This document shows positions 7,815 to 16,144 of a DNA stretch of 64,000 bases, one piece after another. The notes under the pieces were generated by a model. That model did not search any database, was not told where the DNA came from, and saw only the letters and a list, made by a program, of their open reading frames with translations. Position numbers and translations under genes: made by a program. The first letter of the stretch is position 1. Every line of letters starts with the position of its first letter. Origin of the DNA: MGBC131033 sp910585655 (lineage in GTDB: Bacteria > Bacillota > Clostridia > Lachnospirales > Lachnospiraceae); NCBI GenBank assembly GCA_949502025.1, contig CATBCG010000091.1, positions 1-64,000 on the forward strand, in the 5' to 3' direction.

Positions 7815-9395
7815 TCAATTTTCCTCTAAGCCTTCTATAATATCCCCTGCCATACAGGCATATTTGCCGACCCGTTCTGCAGCTCGATCCCCTGCCAAGC
7901 CATGCAGATACACGCCCAAGCAGGCGGCTTCCCGGCAGCTCATTCCCTGCGCTAAAAGCGCGGCGATGATTCCGGTCAGCACATCCCCGGAGCCTGCTGT
8001 CGCCATCCCGCTGTTGCCGGAGGCGTTGACGCAAAGCTGTTCCTCTCCTGCGCTTGCTACTACGGTACGGGCATCCTTTAACACCAGAGTAAGCCCTCTT
8101 CCTGCCATATGCCTGGTAACAAATCGGGCAGCCGCCGGCATATCCGCCTGGATCTGTCCGATTTCACAGGAAAGCAGTTCTGCCAGTTCCTTTAGATGAG
8201 GCGTCAGCACCAAATCTCCTTCCAAATACAGACGGTTAAACAGCTCCCCCTCCGCCTTCTGACCGATATATTCCGGGTTAGCAGCAATATGATAAAGAGC
8301 ATCCGCATCGATTACCACCGGGACATGTGCATATTGCAATACCAGCTCTACCAACAGTTTGGCAATCGCGCTCCTCCCAAGCCCTGGTCCTACTACGATA
8401 GCATCTGCCCATGCCAGCTCCTGCCCAAGTCGTTCGATTTCTAACTTATTTTTTATATGCTCCGGCTCATAGGTCGTCAAAATAGCTTCCGGTAGCAAGG
8501 TATGAAGAGCCGCCCTGTTTTCCTCTGCCGTCAGTACCTTTACCATCCCGGCGCCTGTCCGAAACGCCGCCTTTGCACTAAGGTAACAGGCTCCGCACAT
8601 ATTTTTAGAACCAGCTACCACCATCACCTTGCCAAAGGTTCCTTTGTTGCTGTATTCCCTTCTGGGAGGTCGCAGGCTCAAATCTGCTTTTTCATACTGA
8701 AAAGCCGGAAATACCGTTGTCTCCTCTATCTGCTTTGGAAACCCGATATCGGCTATCTCTACTGTCCCGGCATACTCCCGCCCTGGATATAACTCCAGTC
8801 CCAGCTTGGAATAGCCAAATGTCACCGTCCGTACCGCCCTCACTGCTATTGTCTCGATTCGACCATTATCCGCGTTGACACCGGACGGAACGTCTACGGC
8901 TACAATCGGTACGCCGGATAGATTCATTTCATGGATACAATCGGCATACTTGCCCTCGATCGCCCTGGATAAACCGATTCCAAACAAAGCGTCAATCACT
9001 ATAGTATATTCGTCCATTTCCAGGGTGTGAGCGCCGGATTCTTTCTTTCTCTCTCGTCTTTTCACACCGCATCGCTCTGCTATCTGAACCTGACGCTTTA
9101 ACAGAGCGCTGCCTTGCCGCTCCTCCCCAATGATTTCAAACTCTGCCGGATACCCCCATTCATGCAAAATACGGGCAGCCGCCACGCCGTCTCCGCCGTT
9201 ATTCCCAATGCCGCATACTGCTAAAATACGGGCCTTTTTCTGTTGAATCGCTGACATCTTGCCAAGCATTGCCTGTACAGTCTCTGCTACTGCTAGGGCA
9301 GCGCGCTCCATCAGCACGCTTCCTGGTATCCCGATTTCCTCCTGCGCCCGTGTGTCTACTTCCTTCATCGTCTTGCTATCTGTCAAATAACGCAT
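7815..9395 (-). CDS. nnr: Bifunctional NAD(P)H-hydrate epimerase / ADP-dependent NAD(P)H-hydrate dehydratase
   Basis: The 526-residue protein fuses two repair enzymes that regenerate damaged NADH/NADPH. Residues 1 to about 215 are the YjeF-N epimerase domain (MKEVDTRAQEEIGIPGSVLM, GIGNNGGDGVAAAR, VDVPSGVNADNG). Residues 230-520 are the ribokinase-like dehydratase domain (GKVMVVAGSKNMCGACYLSA, VVGPGLGR, DADAL, LTPHLKELAELL, and the catalytic GSGDVLTGIIAALLAQG). Full length matches the usual bacterial fusion. It lies between acpS and alr in the same operon. The cytoplasmic housekeeping role is inferred from the family. Confidence 0.95.
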   Translation of the reverse strand: MRYLTDSKTMKEVDTRAQEEIGIPGSVLMERAALAVAETVQAMLGKMSAIQQKKARILAVCGIGNNGGDGVAAARILHEWGYPAEFEIIGEERQGSALLKRQVQIAERCGVKRRERKKESGAHTLEMDEYTIVIDALFGIGLSRAIEGKYADCIHEMNLSGVPIVAVDVPSGVNADNGRIETIAVRAVRTVTFGYSKLGLELYPGREYAGTVEIADIGFPKQIEETTVFPAFQYEKADLSLRPPRREYSNKGTFGKVMVVAGSKNMCGACYLSAKAAFRTGAGMVKVLTAEENRAALHTLLPEAILTTYEPEHIKNKLEIERLGQELAWADAIVVGPGLGRSAIAKLLVELVLQYAHVPVVIDADALYHIAANPEYIGQKAEGELFNRLYLEGDLVLTPHLKELAELLSCEIGQIQADMPAAARFVTRHMAGRGLTLVLKDARTVVASAGEEQLCVNASGNSGMATAGSGDVLTGIIAALLAQGMSCREAACLGVYLHGLAGDRAAERVGKYACMAGDIIEGLEEN

Positions 9396-9428
9396 AGTTG
9401 CTCCTTCCGGCGTTTTTTCAGCCGGCGC

Positions 9429-9797
9429 CTATTCCGGCTCTCCTTCTCCTACTGCAAAGGCGCAGACATAATCCCCGGTGTGAGATAACGATACATGAAG
9501 CCTGCGAATCCCCATCTGCTTTGCATAAGCCTCTGCCTTCCCATAAAGCCTCACATACGGCTGTCCGGAAGCTTTCCTTAGCACTTCGATTTCCACCGGC
9601 TCTATCCCCACAAAGCCCATGCCAAATACCTTAGCCACTGCTTCCTTTACCGCCCAGTTTCCTGCCGCCTTCTGACGGTCTGCTTCAATCAGGCGCTGCT
9701 CTTCCTTTGTATAAATACGTGCTAAAAAAGCAGCCCTCTCGCATGCCCGCCTCACTCTTGATTGTTCAATTATATCATTCCCAATTCCAATAATCAA
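9429..9797 (-). CDS. acpS: Holo-[acyl-carrier-protein] synthase
   Basis: The 122-residue AcpS-type phosphopantetheinyl transferase moves 4'-phosphopantetheine from CoA to the acyl carrier protein. The Mg2+-binding Asp is in GIGNDIIEQSRV, the conserved Glu is in WAVKEAVAKVFGMG, and VSLSHTGDYVCAFA completes the fold. The frame stops 33 bases before nnrDE and begins 10 bases after rex, in the same operon. Length and motif order are normal. Confidence 0.96.
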   Translation of the reverse strand: MIIGIGNDIIEQSRVRRACERAAFLARIYTKEEQRLIEADRQKAAGNWAVKEAVAKVFGMGFVGIEPVEIEVLRKASGQPYVRLYGKAEAYAKQMGIRRLHVSLSHTGDYVCAFAVGEGEPE

Positions 9798-9807
9798 TAA
9801 AAATCAC

Positions 9808-10443
9808 TCATTCTTCCATTTCCTTCAAACTATAGGAAAGACGCATCAGGGTATCCGAGAGGTGAACCGTCTCTACCCTTACATCCTTCGGAAGCCGAAG
9901 ATCAATCGGTGCAAAATTCCAGATTCCCTTAACACCCCAGGATACCAGATCAGAAGCTATCTGGGCTGCTTTGCTTTTCGGCATCGTCAGCGCCGCAATA
10001 TGAACCTTGTTATGTTTGACATATTCTTCCAGCTCGTCAATGTCGCAAATATCCACCCCATGGATCGACATCCCTATCAGCCGGGGATTGACGTCAAACA
10101 GCTTTCGGATGATAAAGCCACGCTTTTCAAAGTCCGGATAATTAGCTATCGCCTGACCTAAATTCCCCGCTCCGATGACGATGACGTTATACTGTTTATC
10201 CAACCCCAAAATCTTTCCAATCTCATTGTAAAGATATTCCACATTGTAGCCGTATCCCTGCTGCCCAAACCCCCCGAAATTATTTAAATCCTGACGGATC
10301 TGGGAGGCTGTCACCTGCATTTTCTCGCTTAGTTCCTTCGACGATATCCGAACTACTTCGTTTTCGAGCAGGTCCCCCAAATATCGGTAATACCGCGGAA
10401 GCCGTTTGATCACCGCCATTGAAATACTACTCTTTTCGTACAC
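9808..10443 (-). CDS. rex: Redox-sensing transcriptional repressor Rex
   Basis: The 211-residue repressor has an N-terminal winged helix (AVIKRLPRYYRYLGDLL, ISSKELSEKM, ASQIRQDLNNFGGFGQQGYGY). The C-terminal Rossmann domain binds NADH/NAD+ (VIVIGAGNLGQAIANY) and is followed by the dimer-swap helix. I place the start at GTG 10441-10443, because AGGAGG lies about 8 bases upstream; an in-frame ATG at 10479 would put that ribosome site inside the gene. It heads the rex-acpS-nnrDE-alr-mazF operon. Its promoter overlaps a Rex-like palindrome, suggesting autoregulation by the NADH/NAD+ ratio. Confidence 0.96.
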   Translation of the reverse strand: MYEKSSISMAVIKRLPRYYRYLGDLLENEVVRISSKELSEKMQVTASQIRQDLNNFGGFGQQGYGYNVEYLYNEIGKILGLDKQYNVIVIGAGNLGQAIANYPDFEKRGFIIRKLFDVNPRLIGMSIHGVDICDIDELEEYVKHNKVHIAALTMPKSKAAQIASDLVSWGVKGIWNFAPIDLRLPKDVRVETVHLSDTLMRLSYSLKEMEE

Positions 10444-10490
10444 CCCTATACCTCCTAAAGATCTCCATCTCATCCGCAACGTATTCCTTT

Positions 10491-10519
10491 ATTATACCGA
10501 ATTGTAAATTCATTGTCAA
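10491..10519 (-). promoter_or_regulatory. Sigma-A promoter of the rex operon
   Basis: On the minus strand TTGACA (10514-10519) and TATAAT (10491-10496) are separated by exactly 17 bases, a perfect consensus. The rex start codon follows about 48 bases downstream, with AGGAGG in front of it. Confidence 0.88.
10502..10519. promoter_or_regulatory. Candidate Rex operator over the -35/-10 spacer
   Basis: Minus-strand half-sites TTGACAA and TTTACAA are spaced by four bases, forming an 18-base imperfect palindrome close to the Rex consensus TTGTTAAnnnnTTAACAA (11 of 14 half-site positions). It overlaps the -35 and spacer of the rex promoter, the right place for NADH-relieved repression. The call depends on similarity plus position; no binding data. 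Confidence 0.55.
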
Positions 10520-10654
10520 TTCTTGTATCGAAAATCGGTCATATTTTCCTTTTATTTAAGAGTTTGGAGGATTTTTTCGTCAAAATGAAAAATAATTGAA
10601 AAAAGAAATGTTTCGTAGATATACAAATCAGAATCAGGTTCTATAGAACATAAA

Positions 10655-10688
10655 CCGATTTAAGGGAGTCCCGTTTTACCGGGACTCC
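10655..10688 (-). terminator. Hairpin after the solute-binding protein gene
   Basis: GGAGTCCCG (10665-10673) pairs perfectly with CGGGACTCC (10680-10688) around a six-base loop, 15 bases past the minus-strand stop at 10703. The minus-strand tail (CTTAAAT) is only weakly U-rich, so this may be an inefficient terminator or an mRNA 3'-end stabiliser. Confidence 0.5.
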
Positions 10689-10702
10689 GCTCTTTCCTGT
10701 CA

Positions 10703-12409
10703 TTAATTTCCTCTGTTGTTATAGCGATCTAAGGCAGTCTGTTTGAGTTCAATACATCGATCCAGATGGTAGTTTTCTAACTCTGCCAGAAAATTATCAT
10801 AAGAATCCATAGATTCCGTCCCCATAATATATTTTACCGTCATTTCATTGACCAAGGTCTGCACCGCGGTATAAAGAGAGCTGTACTCTGTCCCTTCTTC
10901 CTCGGTCATACTCATCTGCTTTGGCAGGTTTAAGGACATATCCATACTTGTCCAGGTTTTTTGTGCTACGCTGCATGCCTCATAGTTCATCGTCGTATGT
11001 GCTACGGATTCCCAGTTGTACAGACCGCAACCATTCCCTCGGATATAAAGCGACTTGGCGTCGGAAGGGGAAAGTTTGGCGTCCGCCGTAATTTTTTCTG
11101 TATACTGAAGACTTCCGTCGCTTCCTTTTGTATAGGTATCTCCTTCCACTCCATAATAATTTAACAACATTCCGTCTAGGGAAAACTGATAATCCAGCCA
11201 TTTTGCCGCCAACACCGGATCTTTGGCAGCAGCACTAATAAACGTCTCGTTTCCGCAGGTTGGCGAAGTAATCTGTACGGCGTAAGAGGTATCTCCTGCA
11301 TTCAGCACCGGATTCGCTACTCCAACTACGTTTATATCTGCATTATCCGTCTGTTTGGAAAGGTAGTATCCATTGGAGGTAAAACCATATAGAACCGGGA
11401 ACCCGACACTACGATCGGTCGTCGTATAGATCACATCTCCGCTCAGACTTGCATTGGTAGTCGTAAAGTTTGGATCAACCAAGCCTTCTGCATACCAGTC
11501 GCGCATCAATTCCACCCATTTCTTATACCCCGGCTCTGCCGGACCGTACTTGACTACGCCGTTTTCCTGATAAAACTCCGGCAGAATGCCATAGGCAGTC
11601 ATAAAGGCACCTGTATTCATATAGCCGTTCATCCCTACCAAAAGCGGCTCTGTCACACCGTTTGTTTTAGCCGTTGCCAATACATTGTGCCAATCCTCAA
11701 TCGTCACCGGAGTGGAGACATTCCATTGATCCAACAAATCCTGACGGACTGCCAGACCTGCCCATTCCATCTCTCTTGCTATTCCGGCGTCTGCCGTATT
11801 CATCCCGTAAATGGCTACCAGTCTGCCACTATCTGTCATCGTATCCTTTTGCAAATCCGGACTTTGCATACGCAGCGTGCGGTAATTCGGCATATAGTTT
11901 TCTACCAAATCGGTAGTATCCAAAAATACACCGTCCTCTACTGCCTTATCGTTTCCGCCTGGATAAGAAACGATGCCAAAACAGTAAACGATATCCGGTA
12001 TGGCACCGGAAGCCAGCATCAGACCAAACTTCTCCGTAGCTTCCTGGATAGTAACCAACGACCAGTTGACATGTACGTTCGTCCGTTCTTCCATTTCCTT
12101 TACACTGTCCAAATCATTTGGATTTTCTACATATTGATTGCTCCAGAGCGTCCAGACAGAAATCTCTGCTTTCTCCTCAGAAAGCGGCAGCGTAAGCTCG
12201 CTCAATCCGTCCGCTTCCTCTTTTTGCTCTTCTTTCTGACTGTCCTCTTCCTTGTCTTCCTTGTCTTCTCCTTTGTCCTCTTCTTTTGTTGTGTTATTCT
12301 TATCGGCAGGGGGGTTTTCTTTCTTTTTTTCACCGCAGGCAGCCAACAAAGAAACCAGCAAAACCATACACAACAACAGTGTCAGCGCTTTACTCCATGT
12401 TTTTTTCAT
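10703..12409 (-). CDS. Extracellular solute-binding lipoprotein (LplA/YtcQ-like, ABC sugar uptake)
   Basis: The 568-residue lipoprotein starts MKKTWSKALTLLLCMVLL, with the lipobox LLAAC at the end of the hydrophobic stretch. A Lys/Glu/Asp-rich linker of about 45 residues tethers the binding domain. The mature part resembles family 1 solute-binding proteins of complex-carbohydrate ABC systems (VYCFGIV, DWHNVLATAKTNGVTEPLL, AAKWLDYQFS). I moved the start inward from 12484 because the signal sequence begins at this Met and AGGAGG lies upstream. No permease or ATPase gene adjoins it, so it must share a transporter encoded elsewhere. The upstream neighbour is a membrane AraC regulator, a common regulator/binding-protein pairing. 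Confidence 0.85.
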   Translation of the reverse strand: MKKTWSKALTLLLCMVLLVSLLAACGEKKKENPPADKNNTTKEEDKGEDKEDKEEDSQKEEQKEEADGLSELTLPLSEEKAEISVWTLWSNQYVENPNDLDSVKEMEERTNVHVNWSLVTIQEATEKFGLMLASGAIPDIVYCFGIVSYPGGNDKAVEDGVFLDTTDLVENYMPNYRTLRMQSPDLQKDTMTDSGRLVAIYGMNTADAGIAREMEWAGLAVRQDLLDQWNVSTPVTIEDWHNVLATAKTNGVTEPLLVGMNGYMNTGAFMTAYGILPEFYQENGVVKYGPAEPGYKKWVELMRDWYAEGLVDPNFTTTNASLSGDVIYTTTDRSVGFPVLYGFTSNGYYLSKQTDNADINVVGVANPVLNAGDTSYAVQITSPTCGNETFISAAAKDPVLAAKWLDYQFSLDGMLLNYYGVEGDTYTKGSDGSLQYTEKITADAKLSPSDAKSLYIRGNGCGLYNWESVAHTTMNYEACSVAQKTWTSMDMSLNLPKQMSMTEEEGTEYSSLYTAVQTLVNEMTVKYIMGTESMDSYDNFLAELENYHLDRCIELKQTALDRYNNRGN

Positions 12410-12615
12410 AGTATCCTTTCTCCTCCTTATTCTGACAGCGTTGCGTTCTGCAAACACCGTCTTGTTTTTGGATAAGGCTATCATAAAGGATTCTTTGGTA
12501 TTTTTCTACATAGAATATTTTACTGTTTTTCTCGTTTGGGCTTTATTAAATTTTTACCGGCTGGAGCTTATAGCAGTTTTAAAGGGATTTTTCAGACTTT
12601 CCAAAAAGCTATGTC

Positions 12616-14859
12616 TTATTTTTTTACTCTTTTTACTGCCTCCACAGTCTTTTGCCCGGCAAAAAAACAATGATTATTTCGATATTCACTTGGTGTCATC
12701 CCTTCCATCTGCCGAAATACCCGAATCAAAGGCTGCGTCGTATAATAGCCTACCTGCTCGGCAGCCTCCCGCACCGTGGCGCCTTCGGCTAACAGCTCCT
12801 TGGCGCGGTTTAGACGAAATTGATTGATATAGTCTAAGATTCCGATGCCCTTTCGTTTTTTAAAGCTTCTTGACATATAGGAAAGCCCAATGTTAAATTC
12901 ATCTGCCAGCACTCCGGCAGATAACAGATCATCCGTATAATGAGCTTCAATATAGGCGGCTATCTGATCGATCAACTGATCGATCTGTTTTTTTTCTTTT
13001 TTCTCTTCCTCCTGCCTGATTTCCTGCTTAAACTCTTCTGTTTCCTTTTTCCCGCCTTCTTTTTTTCCGGAAGTCTGTCTGGATTCTTTTTCCTTTTTCT
13101 GCTCTTCTTTTTGCCTGTCCTTTTGCAGACCTGCAATCAGTTCCTGCGCCTTTTCATATTCCTCCTGCTGTAAATGGTATTTCAGCCGCCCCAGAACTTG
13201 CCCGAAATGAAGTTCCCCTTCTCTCCTTCGCTCATCGACTTCCTTTTTATAATCGCTTCTGGCAAGAATGGTTTCCTCCGAAATCCCCTCAAAGTCCCGA
13301 TATTCCAACAATTCCTCAATATCCTTGTAGCAGTTTCGGATCTGGCTTTTGCCCTCGCGTATCTGGCTGATGTTGATCATCAGCTTTATCCCGAAATTTT
13401 TTCTTATAAACTCATCTGTTTTTTGGCTGATCGCTTTCAGATCCTGAATTACTTTTTTCTGGTCAAACTGATCGTTGACATTGACCAGAGCAAAAAGCTT
13501 GCCGTCTGTCTCTGCTTCTACTGCCTGATAACGTTCTGAAAGCAGCTCGCCCAAAATATTATCAACGATAAAGTAAGCCATATCCATCACTTCCGTACTG
13601 ATTTCCTCAGCCTCTTCTTCCTGCATGCTTCCCATATCCACCAAATCCACGCCCAGCAGTGCAAAGGAATCATACTGCATCTCCTTAGCCCAGGTATCAA
13701 ATCCTTTAATGGCGGCGGTAATGTTACTACTTCTTCCCTTTAACAGCTCGTTCATCCAACTGTTTTTCTCTCCTGCGCGACTTTCCCGTAGCCTTGCTTC
13801 TTTATCCTGATAAGCAGACAGCAATTTTTGATATGCGCCGCGGATAACAGAAAAGTCGTTTCCGTCCTCCACATCCTGCATCGCCTCTCCCGTCAGCTCT
13901 AAAAGCTCCTTTACCGGCTGGTAATTCCGCTTCGAGACATACCAGGCAATCCCTATTCCGCCGACGATGCTTGCCATCACATAAACAGCCAGAATAAGCT
14001 TCATACGATTGACGCCCTTTAGATAAAGTCGTTTCTCGATCACATTTAAAAAGCCCAGCTTATATGTCTCGCTTCTTAGCTTCATGATATAGTTTTGCTT
14101 TCCGGAACTTAGGGCATAGTCTCCCTGCTCCTGTGCTATCTGCTCCCATTCTGCCGGAAACTCCTGTCCGGAAGAAGAAAACCAGCTTCCATCTGCCAGA
14201 GATAAAAACACGGAGGACTGCGCTAAGCTTACAAACTCTCGGATCACACTGGTATTTAGATAAATCAGAACCGTAATATCTGCCAATTTCTCTCGTTTCT
14301 CATACGCAGAATAGACGTAAAGCAGTCCGTTTTCCCCATTGTCCAAAGCATGCAGCCCGTTTTTTCCTTTTTGGGAAAGAGAACGAAGTTCTTCTAACGT
14401 CATTTTATAATCGTTTTCCGCCTTGATCTTAGAATACTCCAACGGGCAAAACCGCGACTGCTTTAAAATGTAATCGGTCTTGGGGAAGTAAAGCATCACT
14501 TCGTCGATCATTTCATTGGAAGCAGCATATAAAAGCATGTCCTCTACCAAAGCTTTCGGATACAGACGCTGCCAGACCGAATAGCTTCGGTCTTGTTCAA
14601 ATGCTTTGAGATGCTCGGCTTCTGTTTTCTTTGTCAGTGCCAATCCAATATGGTCGCACATATATAGATTTCCTTCCATCGTGTTCTTTATCTGTGTCAA
14701 CGTCTGACGTTGTACATATTCGACGTCCTCTTCGATCCGCTCCATCGCATACCAATAAATCACACAGCCAAACAACAGTGGAAAAACCATCAGCAGCACA
14801 TAAGAAAGCAGCCATTTATGGTATGTTCTGCTTTTTCTTTTATATTCTTTTTTCTTCAT
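12616..14859 (-). CDS. Membrane-anchored AraC-family transcriptional regulator
   Basis: The 747-residue protein has a TM helix near residues 14-34 (WLLSYVLLMVFPLLFGCVIY), an extracytoplasmic sensing region, and a second TM around 285-307 (LILAVYVMASIVGGIGIAWY). A cytoplasmic region follows, then a C-terminal AraC HTH pair (FNIGLSYMSRSFKKRKGIGI, VREAAEQVGYYTTQPLIRVF). Such one-component sensors control sugar-uptake genes. Just before the DNA-binding domain is an unusual Lys/Glu/Gln-rich stretch of about 60 residues, probably a charged coil. The start at 14859 is chosen for AGGGGG upstream; an in-frame ATG at 14916 would lie upstream of it. It is followed by the solute-binding lipoprotein 206 bases downstream, its likely target. 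Confidence 0.85.
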   Translation of the reverse strand: MKKKEYKRKSRTYHKWLLSYVLLMVFPLLFGCVIYWYAMERIEEDVEYVQRQTLTQIKNTMEGNLYMCDHIGLALTKKTEAEHLKAFEQDRSYSVWQRLYPKALVEDMLLYAASNEMIDEVMLYFPKTDYILKQSRFCPLEYSKIKAENDYKMTLEELRSLSQKGKNGLHALDNGENGLLYVYSAYEKREKLADITVLIYLNTSVIREFVSLAQSSVFLSLADGSWFSSSGQEFPAEWEQIAQEQGDYALSSGKQNYIMKLRSETYKLGFLNVIEKRLYLKGVNRMKLILAVYVMASIVGGIGIAWYVSKRNYQPVKELLELTGEAMQDVEDGNDFSVIRGAYQKLLSAYQDKEARLRESRAGEKNSWMNELLKGRSSNITAAIKGFDTWAKEMQYDSFALLGVDLVDMGSMQEEEAEEISTEVMDMAYFIVDNILGELLSERYQAVEAETDGKLFALVNVNDQFDQKKVIQDLKAISQKTDEFIRKNFGIKLMINISQIREGKSQIRNCYKDIEELLEYRDFEGISEETILARSDYKKEVDERRREGELHFGQVLGRLKYHLQQEEYEKAQELIAGLQKDRQKEEQKKEKESRQTSGKKEGGKKETEEFKQEIRQEEEKKEKKQIDQLIDQIAAYIEAHYTDDLLSAGVLADEFNIGLSYMSRSFKKRKGIGILDYINQFRLNRAKELLAEGATVREAAEQVGYYTTQPLIRVFRQMEGMTPSEYRNNHCFFAGQKTVEAVKRVKK

Positions 14860-14884
14860 GCTGCAGCACCCCCTATATTCTTTT

Positions 14885-14913
14885 ATTATAGGAGGTGCCG
14901 TTTCTTCTGTCAA
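14885..14913 (-). promoter_or_regulatory. Sigma-A promoter of the AraC-family regulator
   Basis: On the minus strand TTGACA (14908-14913) and TATAAT (14885-14890) are separated by 17 bases, a full consensus. The chosen start codon at 14859 lies 26 bases past the -10, leaving a very short leader. This also argues against the longer ATG at 14916, which is upstream of the promoter. Confidence 0.85.
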
Positions 14914-14955
14914 CAACGCGAATTGGATTCTTTTATGTCCTTATTTGCAATGTTT

Positions 14956-16008
14956 TTATTTTCCTGCTGCCTTAGCGGCATACCCTGTGTCCACCAAATC
15001 GGCATATGGTACGCGCTCGCTTAATTCTCCTGCTTCCTCTAAGATGTTTTGCAGCAGGTCAAAGCTTTCCTCCTCAAATATCAGGTTATCCTTCCAAGTC
15101 TGCTGGCTCTGATAACGCTCCACAATTTTTGTAATAGTCGCCAGCTCGGTTTCTGCAAACTGCGGCTGAATCTTTTCCGCGATCTCTTCCGGCGTATGGC
15201 TTCCTACATAATCCATCCCTTTTTGCAGAGCTGCCACAAAACCCTCAATCACCTCCGGATTCTTTTCCAGATAGCTTTTTTTTGCCGAATAAGCCGTATA
15301 CGGTACCATACCGCTTTCCACGCCCAGAGAACCTACGACGACTCCGGCTCCTTCTGTTTCCAGCGCGGTTGCTCCCGGCTCAAATTCTACCGTATATTCC
15401 CCGGTTCCGGCGGCAAAGCTTTGGGCAGTCATTCCAAAATCAATGTTTTGGATGATCGAAAGATCGGTTTTCGGATCTAAACCGTTTTTCTTTAACACGT
15501 ATTCCAACACCATCTGCGGCATACCGCCTGCACGACCGCCGATCACCTCGGCTCCTGCCAGGCTTTTCCAGTCAAAAGCTTTTCCTGCCTGCGCATCGTT
15601 CGCCGCCTGCGAGCCTTCTCTTGCTACCAGGAAATTTCCGGCTCTTTGGGTAAGCTGGGCAAAATTGACCACATAGTCCTTTTCCCCCTCCTGATAAACA
15701 TAAATCGAGGCTTCCGAACCCATAAAACCAATATCGGCTTCCCCGGAAAGTACAGCAGTCATCGTTTTATCTGCTCCCAATCCGTTGACCAGCTCGACGT
15801 CCAGCCCTTCTTCTTTAAAATAGCCTTCTTCTAAAGCCACATACATCGGCGCATAAAAGATAGAATGAGCTACCTCGTTTAGTTTTACCTTTTTCAAATC
15901 CGACTTTGAGCTACAGCCCTGTGCAAGCACTACCATTCCCAGCAGCAGGCTTAGCAGCAACAACCTGGCAAACAGATTCCTCAAAGCCTTCTTCCCTACA
16001 AGATCCAT
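14956..16008 (-). CDS. NMT1/THI5-like ABC substrate-binding lipoprotein
   Basis: The 350-residue lipoprotein has a hydrophobic signal (LLLLSLLLGMVVL) ending in the lipobox LAQGC. The mature fold is of the SsuA/ThiY/TauA type: VAHSIFYAPMYVALEEGYFK, GADKTMTAVLSGEADIGFMG, and a later PEVIEGFVAALQKGMDYV. Members bind small nitrogen, sulfur or pyrimidine compounds such as thiamine precursors, sulfonates or nitrate analogues. No partner permease or ATPase lies next to it, so the ligand cannot be inferred. The start has AAAGGAGG upstream. I searched the 136-base leader by eye for a THI-box and did not see one. Confidence 0.85.
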   Translation of the reverse strand: MDLVGKKALRNLFARLLLLSLLLGMVVLAQGCSSKSDLKKVKLNEVAHSIFYAPMYVALEEGYFKEEGLDVELVNGLGADKTMTAVLSGEADIGFMGSEASIYVYQEGEKDYVVNFAQLTQRAGNFLVAREGSQAANDAQAGKAFDWKSLAGAEVIGGRAGGMPQMVLEYVLKKNGLDPKTDLSIIQNIDFGMTAQSFAAGTGEYTVEFEPGATALETEGAGVVVGSLGVESGMVPYTAYSAKKSYLEKNPEVIEGFVAALQKGMDYVGSHTPEEIAEKIQPQFAETELATITKIVERYQSQQTWKDNLIFEEESFDLLQNILEEAGELSERVPYADLVDTGYAAKAAGK

Positions 16009-16144
16009 ATCTGTTCCTCCTTTTTGCAGTAGCCATCTTCCGGGCAGCCTTATGCAGCGTAGTCAAGAAGTCGCTCCGGTACAGACGGTTACGGTTTGCA
16101 TACTACTTCAATATATTCTAAAGTCCCCATATGGTTCCTGCTTT

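Noticed and set aside
12940..13173. Plus-strand frame rich in Phe/Leu
   Set aside because: It is the antisense of the Lys/Glu-rich segment of the AraC-type regulator.
16009..16144. TPP or other riboswitch upstream of the NMT1/THI5-like gene
   Set aside because: No THI-box core (CUGAGA with its partner) and no convincing conserved stem set.
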